Assembly: GCA_013696525.1 (NCBI GenBank)
Contig: JACCYK010000448.1
Span: 1-11,029 of the forward strand
DNA: 11,029 nt
Source of the DNA: Chloroflexia bacterium
GTDB taxonomy: Bacteria; Chloroflexota; Chloroflexia; Thermomicrobiales; UBA6265
Reading direction: 5' to 3'
Under the pieces are notes generated by a model. It saw only the letters and a list, made by a program, of their open reading frames with translations. It had not been told where the DNA came from and searched no databases. Below are positions 7,181 through 11,029 of this stretch, one piece after another (position 1 is the stretch's first letter; every line of letters begins with the position of its first letter). A program made the position numbers and the translations under genes.

Positions 7181-8905
7181 CTACGCTTGCTGCCGCCAGA
7201 CATCGTAGAACCAGACGCCGCCGAGCGGCTGGAAGTGGATGCCTTGGATCTCGGCCGTGGCGCCCCAGAGCACGACTTCTTCCCAGAGCGGGACCGTGAT
7301 CGCCTGATCCATGATGTATTGCTGGATCGCGTGGTATTGCTCCACCCGAGCCTCCGCGTCCAGCTCGGCCGTGGCCGCGTCGAGCATGGCGTCCAGCTCC
7401 GGGTCCTCCTTCATGGTCCGGTTGAAGTTGGTGCCGGGGATATTGCGACTGTGGTAGAGCGTGGTCAGCACGACCGGGTCGGTGTGCGAGAAGTAGACGC
7501 GGGCGATGTTGTGATCGCCGGCGAGGAAGGCCGCCGCCATGGCCGCGTATTCGACCTGCTGCAGGTTTACTTCCATCCCGGCTTCCAGCAGGTAGGCCTG
7601 GACCAGCTCGCCCGCCTGCCCCTGGACACCGGAGAAGGTCAGGTATTCCAGGTGCAGGCGCTCACCATCCTTTTCTCGGATGCCATCGGCGCCGCGCACC
7701 CAGCCGGCCTCGTCGAGCAGGGTGGCCGCCCGTTCCGGATCGTATGGGTACAGTTCCTCGACGGCCGGGTTGTAGCCGAGGGTCGGCGATGAGAGCGGTC
7801 CCTGGGCGGCGGGGCGGGTGCCGTACCAGAGGGTGTCGATGATCGTTTCCATGTCCAGGGCGTACAGGATGGCCTGGCGGACGGCGATGTCATCGGTTGG
7901 CGCCTTGGCGGCATTGAGCGGTAGGACCTGGGGCGATCCCGGCACCGCCGGCAGGAAGATCTGGTAGTTGCTGTCGCCTTGCAGGTTCGTGACCTCTTGC
8001 GGCAACACCGCGTCGATGATGTCCGACTCCCCGTTTTGGAGGGTCCCCATCAGGGTAGTCGCCTCGATGATGAAGCGGACCACGACCTGATCGAGATAGG
8101 CCGGCCCTTCGTGCTGATAGGCGGCGATCGGCCAGTTGTAGTCCGGGTTGCGGACCAACGTCATCGATTGCTGCTGCTGCCATTCCTGGAAGATAAAGGG
8201 ACCGGTGCCGACGGGGCTCCGGCCAAAGTCCGGGCCCAGCTCCTCGGCCGCGGTCGGCGAGACGGGGGAGAGCACGCTGTGCGCCAGGTTATTCAGGAAT
8301 GGGGCATACGGCTCCCGGAAGACCACGTCGATCGTCAACGGGTCGATGACGTCGGTTCGCTCGTAGGGGCCGAGATAGCCGATCGCGGTCAGGGACAGCA
8401 GCTCGGGGTCAAGAATGCTGTCGAACGTGTACCTGACCGCTTCGCCATCGAACGGGGTGCCGTCGTGGAAGGTAACGCCTTCGCGCAACGCGAAGGTGTA
8501 GGTAAGGTTATCGTCGGAGAGCGACCATTCGGTCGCCAGCCCCGGCAGGAACTCGCCGCTTTCCTGATCGAAGACGACCAGGGGATCGAAAATGTTGTAG
8601 AAGAGCCGCCAGGCGTGGGTGGCGCCGGAGACCCGCGGGTCCATGGTGGGCGGTTCGCTACTGTAGCCAAGGGTCACGGTGCCGCCGGGTGTCGGCTCGC
8701 CCTGGGCGGCCGGAAAGGCGCGGGCGGCGGCCAAGCTTGGTCCCCGGCGGAGCGCGGCGGTCTCGGTGGCGGCGAGCAACTGGCTGATCGCGGACAGGGA
8801 CAGGCCGAGGGCGAGACCACGCTGGACGAGCTGCCGGCGCGAATACCGGCCCTTGGCGACCTCGGCGACGAGCGTCTGGGCGGCGACAATATCCGTCGTT
8901 GACAC
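7181..8905 (-). CDS. Family 5 extracellular solute-binding protein with Tat-like signal
   Basis: 574 residues. This is the substrate receptor of the ABC importer (SBP_bac_5: peptides, opines, nickel chelates, oligosaccharides, glutathione). The N-terminus has YSRRQLVQRG followed by a hydrophobic stretch (about residues 21-46). The twin Arg at 23-24 indicates Tat export. An Ala/Arg/Pro-rich linker leads to the mature domain near residue 74 (GGTVTLGYSSEPPTMDP). The family block GLATEWSLSDDNLTYTF...REGVTFHDGTPF is at 122-152, with further marks DFGRSPVGTGPFIF, AVRQAILYALD, YPYDPERAATLLDEAGW and YHAIQQYIMDQAITVPLW. There is no lipobox Cys, so anchoring, if any, would be by the uncleaved signal. 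Start is GTG at 8905 with AAGGAG seven bases upstream. It is the first gene of the cassette. Substrate is unknown. The downstream sulfatase hints at a sulfated compound. Confidence 0.94.
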   Translation of the reverse strand: MSTTDIVAAQTLVAEVAKGRYSRRQLVQRGLALGLSLSAISQLLAATETAALRRGPSLAAARAFPAAQGEPTPGGTVTLGYSSEPPTMDPRVSGATHAWRLFYNIFDPLVVFDQESGEFLPGLATEWSLSDDNLTYTFALREGVTFHDGTPFDGEAVRYTFDSILDPELLSLTAIGYLGPYERTDVIDPLTIDVVFREPYAPFLNNLAHSVLSPVSPTAAEELGPDFGRSPVGTGPFIFQEWQQQQSMTLVRNPDYNWPIAAYQHEGPAYLDQVVVRFIIEATTLMGTLQNGESDIIDAVLPQEVTNLQGDSNYQIFLPAVPGSPQVLPLNAAKAPTDDIAVRQAILYALDMETIIDTLWYGTRPAAQGPLSSPTLGYNPAVEELYPYDPERAATLLDEAGWVRGADGIREKDGERLHLEYLTFSGVQGQAGELVQAYLLEAGMEVNLQQVEYAAMAAAFLAGDHNIARVYFSHTDPVVLTTLYHSRNIPGTNFNRTMKEDPELDAMLDAATAELDAEARVEQYHAIQQYIMDQAITVPLWEEVVLWGATAEIQGIHFQPLGGVWFYDVWRQQA

Positions 8906-8954
8906 GTTGGTGCTCCTTACGTGTAGGTGGCATCGCGCGGGCGACCGACCCGAA

Positions 8955-8981
8955 GTGCTGCCGGCGACGCTCGGCAGGCAC
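8955..8981 (-). other. Leader hairpin upstream of the binding-protein gene
   Basis: GTGCTGCCG and CGGCAGGCAC pair as a 9-base stem with one bulged G around an 8-base loop. The hairpin falls in the predicted 5' leader, about 50 bases before the GTG start, between the putative promoter and the ribosome binding site. It may stabilise the mRNA or take part in attenuation. It matches no riboswitch I recognise. Confidence 0.35.
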
Positions 8982-8992
8982 AGGGAGAGGGG

Positions 8993-9021
8993 ATAGTATC
9001 AAGGACAGCGCATGAGGGCAA
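8993..9021 (-). promoter_or_regulatory. Putative sigma-70-like promoter of the transport cassette
   Basis: On the minus strand, TTGCCC (9016-9021) and TACTAT (8993-8998) are separated by exactly 17 bases. Each matches four of six consensus positions. It would start transcription about 80 bases before the binding-protein start. It is the best match I found in this GC-rich divergent region, but it is unproven. Confidence 0.35.
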
Positions 9022-9060
9022 CCGCCAGGGCGCGAGTGCGAGGGATGCCCGCCGACATTC

Positions 9061-9088
9061 TTCTTGGCTGTCGTTCACATCGCATAAT
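9061..9088 (+). promoter_or_regulatory. Weak candidate promoter for the pentapeptide-repeat gene
   Basis: CATAAT (9083-9088) is a five-of-six match to a -10 box, with TTCTTG (9061-9066) 16 bases upstream as a poor -35. It lies about 105 bases before the preferred start codon, within the most AT-rich part of the divergent region. Confidence 0.25.
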
Positions 9089-9095
9089 GGGCGAT
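9079..9095. promoter_or_regulatory. Operator-like inverted repeat over the plus-strand -10 box
   Basis: ATCGC (9079-9083), a 7-base spacer and GCGAT (9091-9095) form a perfect 17-base dyad covering the candidate -10. Its size suits a dimeric repressor. Five-base arms occur often by chance, so confidence is low. Confidence 0.25.
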
Positions 9096-9195
9096 ATACG
9101 CCTGGCTCGAATTGGGACTAGCGAGGACGCCGGGGATGCTGCTCATTCGGATCGTGCTGCTTTGGCTGATCGGCCGGCGCCTCGAGGGCCAAGTG

Positions 9196-10557
9196 ATGTC
9201 CATTCAGGGTGAACCTGGGCGGGAGGCTGATACACTGAACGCATCGGACGCGGCGTCCGAGGCGGCGGCCGAGCCCGTGGCGGAGCCGTTGCCCGAGGAC
9301 GAGCCGGAGGCGGTCGAGGCGCTGTCCGACAACGCGATGACGCGGGCGCCGTTCTGGGTCCGCCTCAGCATGGGCGTTGTCATCCCGATCATCGGCTTGT
9401 TCGGGTTGGGGCTGGCCCTCATCGCGGTCGTGGCGGCCAATACCGGGTGGGTGCTGCCGCTGATTGGGGAGGTAAGCGGCGATTGGCCGCTCGCGTTGCT
9501 CCTAATGAGCGTCGCGATCTGGGCGGTCTGGCTGCTCTGGCAGGTGCCGCGCTGGCAGGCGGCGGCCTGGCGGCGCAGCACCGAGCTGACCGAGCGCGAG
9601 ATTTTCGACATCGAGAACTCGTCGCGGGCGACACTCGGCCAAATCCTGGGCGGGGTCGCGGTGCTGGCCGGGCTCATCTTTGCCTGGCAACAGCTCGGCA
9701 ACACCTCGGAGTCGCTGTTCGTCAGTCAAGAAGGGCAGATCACCGACCGCTTCACGCGGGCGGTCGGCCAGTTGGGCGATGCCGACCTGACGATCCGGCT
9801 GGGCGGCATCTACGCCCTGGAGCGGATCGCCCGTGATTCGGAGCGCGATCACGAGACGGTGATGGAGATCCTGGCCGCCTTCGCCCGCCAGCGGTTGGCG
9901 GCGGTGAATGGAACTCCGGTTGCCGCCGCCGAGGGCGACTCGTCGGTGCCCAACAGCGTCCGCGACATCCCGCTCGACGTTGATGCGGTGTTGAAAGTCA
10001 TCAGCCGGCGCGACAGCGCGCGAGACGGCGCCGAATGCATTGATCTGTCCGGGATGAATCTCGCGCGGGCGGTCTTCTCCGGGTCGAGCCTTAATCTAAC
10101 GAATGTATGTCTGCGGTTCGCTGATTTACGCAGCGCGAAGCTCGCCGGCGTGGATTTTTTCGAGGCCGATCTGATCGGCACCGATTTCAGCGGGGCGGAC
10201 CTTGACAGCGCAAACCTGTCCGGGGCGCAATTGACGGGGGCTCTATTCGTCCGTGCCAATATGAGCCAGGCGAACCTCACCGGCGCGGATCTGACCGGCG
10301 CCGACCTGCGGCAAGCAACGTTGCAGGGCACGGTACTTCGCGACGCGCTCCTGAATGGAACCAATCTGAATGGCGCCGTCCTCATCGGCACTGATTTCCA
10401 GGGCGCCAACATGCTCGGCGCCGATCTGACGACCGCCACGATGTCGGGTGTCAACCTCCGCGACGCCACCAATCTCACGGTTGAGCAAGTCGACGCCGCG
10501 TTGCTCGATAGCGGTAGCCAACTGCCACCGGCGATCGTGTCCACGCCCGATTTCTAG
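9196..10557 (+). CDS. Three-helix membrane protein with C-terminal pentapeptide-repeat helix
   Basis: 453 residues from the ATG at 9196. The order is: an acidic Ala/Glu/Pro-rich N-terminus (about 1-50); a membrane helix (58-82); another (98-117); LTEREIFDIENSSRATLGQI leading into a third (148-167); a conserved block with EGQITDRFTRAVGQLG (179-194) and IRLGGIYALERIARDSERDH (200-219); a linker; then pentapeptide repeats (284-421), which fold as a right-handed quadrilateral beta-helix. The juxtamembrane block plus repeats is a recurrent architecture in actinobacteria and relatives, of unknown function. Upstream in-frame starts exist at 9112 (TTG) and 9136 (ATG). 9196 is preferred because GAGGG sits seven bases ahead and the product then starts with a plain cytoplasmic tail. 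It is divergent from the transport cassette and convergent with the gene at 10603. Topological membrane-bound scaffolding is a guess. Confidence 0.88.
   Translation: MSIQGEPGREADTLNASDAASEAAAEPVAEPLPEDEPEAVEALSDNAMTRAPFWVRLSMGVVIPIIGLFGLGLALIAVVAANTGWVLPLIGEVSGDWPLALLLMSVAIWAVWLLWQVPRWQAAAWRRSTELTEREIFDIENSSRATLGQILGGVAVLAGLIFAWQQLGNTSESLFVSQEGQITDRFTRAVGQLGDADLTIRLGGIYALERIARDSERDHETVMEILAAFARQRLAAVNGTPVAAAEGDSSVPNSVRDIPLDVDAVLKVISRRDSARDGAECIDLSGMNLARAVFSGSSLNLTNVCLRFADLRSAKLAGVDFFEADLIGTDFSGADLDSANLSGAQLTGALFVRANMSQANLTGADLTGADLRQATLQGTVLRDALLNGTNLNGAVLIGTDFQGANMLGADLTTATMSGVNLRDATNLTVEQVDAALLDSGSQLPPAIVSTPDF
10030..10476 (+). repeat. Pentapeptide-repeat array, about 28 units
   Basis: With central Leu/Phe/Met residues used as register marks, 24 units run without a gap (residues 306-421 of the 453-residue form), about six beta-helix coils. 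Four more units precede them (centres 284-299), offset by a 2-residue slip at NLTNVCL. The commonest unit is of the GADL type (TGADL, SGADL, LGADL). The array ends in RDATNL, a 6-residue break that probably caps the helix. Confidence 0.9.
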
Positions 10558-10565
10558 CGGCAATG

Positions 10566-10595
10566 CGGCTGACGATGGTTTGGCAAGCTCAGCCG
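10566..10595. terminator. Hairpin between the convergent genes
   Basis: CGGCTGA (10566-10572) and TCAGCCG (10589-10595) form a perfect 7-base stem with a 16-base loop in the 45-base gap between the two converging stop codons. Its position suits a two-way terminator. There is no clear T-run on either strand, and the loop is long. Confidence 0.3.
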
Positions 10596-10602
10596 GCCGG
10601 TA

Positions 10603-11029
10603 TCAGGGCGTGTCGAGGAATTGGATGTCGCCGCCGACGACGATGCCGGCGGCCTGGTAGCCGAACCGGTCGCCGCCCTCGGTGGCGTCGAGATCGCCGA
10701 CTTGGAGACGCGCCGTGTCGTTGCCGGGTTGGGCCGAGCCGGCGTCGGTGACGAAGAGGACGAAGGGCTCCTCGCCTTCGCCGTTGACCGCCATCGTGCC
10801 CCGGATCTCGCGCTCGGTCTCGACCCGCCATTCGTAAGTGATCGGGCCGACGCTCTCCAGGGTCATGCCGCCGTTGGTGGTGGGGTCGATCCAGCGGACG
10901 AAGCCGGTGGCCTGGCGCTCCGCCTCGTCCCCCAGCTCGGTGGCGAAGAGGACGAGCGTGGCGTCCGCCGCCTCGGTGCGGACCACGCCGCCCCCCGTCA
11001 CCCCGGTCAGGCAGCACTCGCAGTTGTCG
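10603..11029 (-). CDS. Probable secreted protein, post-COAP-1-like domain, N-terminus beyond window
   Basis: 141 C-terminal residues are visible and the frame stays open to the right edge. A GTG at 11001 could be read as a start, but the open frame before it reads DNCECCLTGVTGGG. The VTGGG...GTMAVNGEGEEPF...VTDAGSAQPGND...AAGIVVGGDIQFL pattern resembles the Gly-rich beta domain named post-COAP-1, found at the end of exported surface proteins ('CTGGG ... GTATVNG ... VTDNGEPGTGD ... GGNIQ'). I therefore treat it as a partial gene whose signal peptide and other domains lie outside. Residues are Thr/Asp/Glu/Gly-rich with no Lys, as in an extracellular beta-sandwich. The short Cys cluster at the edge could form disulfides. 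The family resemblance is from memory of the pattern, so it is moderate only. Confidence 0.55.
   Translation of the reverse strand, partial: DNCECCLTGVTGGGVVRTEAADATLVLFATELGDEAERQATGFVRWIDPTTNGGMTLESVGPITYEWRVETEREIRGTMAVNGEGEEPFVLFVTDAGSAQPGNDTARLQVGDLDATEGGDRFGYQAAGIVVGGDIQFLDTP

Noticed and set aside
7979..8902. Plus-strand frame of 307 codons opposite the binding-protein gene
   Set aside because: It is the shadow of a well-supported solute-binding protein and has no recognisable motif.
9849..10544. Minus-strand frame of 231 codons opposite the pentapeptide repeats
   Set aside because: The repeating codon pattern of the pentapeptide array keeps the opposite strand open. The frame shows no independent coding signal.

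Overview
This is a GC-rich window (roughly two thirds G+C by eye). GTG starts are common, AAGGAGG-type ribosome binding sites are strong, and long shadow frames appear on both strands. These traits, with the soluble YtxH protein, the oligopeptide-type ABC cassette, the long-form IlvD and a post-COAP-1-like secreted domain, suggest a Chloroflexota bacterium, perhaps near Thermomicrobia. A high-GC actinobacterium is the main alternative. The taxonomic call is inference only.

Layout: everything from 1 to 8905 is on the minus strand. In transcription order it begins with a five-gene cassette: a Tat-exported family 5 solute-binding protein (8905-7181), two Dpp/Opp-type permeases (6933-5989 and 5980-5078), an RraA/HMG-aldolase-fold protein (5018-4332) and a cytoplasmic formylglycine-type sulfatase (4283-2982). 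The three catabolic or binding genes and the first permease start with GTG. No ATPase subunit is encoded in the cassette. After a short gap come a membrane-anchored protein built from six exact 15-residue repeats (2827-2312), a YtxH-like protein (2246-1842) and dihydroxy-acid dehydratase ilvD (1691 to the left edge, missing only its last residues).

The 290-base region 8906-9195 is a divergent promoter region. It contains a plausible sigma-70-like promoter and a leader hairpin for the transport cassette, and a weak promoter with an overlapping inverted repeat for the plus-strand gene. That gene (9196-10557) encodes a three-helix membrane protein with a conserved juxtamembrane block followed by a long pentapeptide-repeat helix. 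It converges on a partial minus-strand gene (10603 to the right edge) for a probable secreted post-COAP-1-like protein.

How the genes may work together (inference): the binding protein and permeases import a small organic compound, possibly a sulfated one. The cytoplasmic sulfatase and the RraA-like protein then process it, with energy supplied by ATPase subunits encoded elsewhere. The most unusual gene is the 15-residue repeat protein, which I cannot assign to a named family. I found no tRNA, rRNA, CRISPR array, insertion sequence or phage gene.
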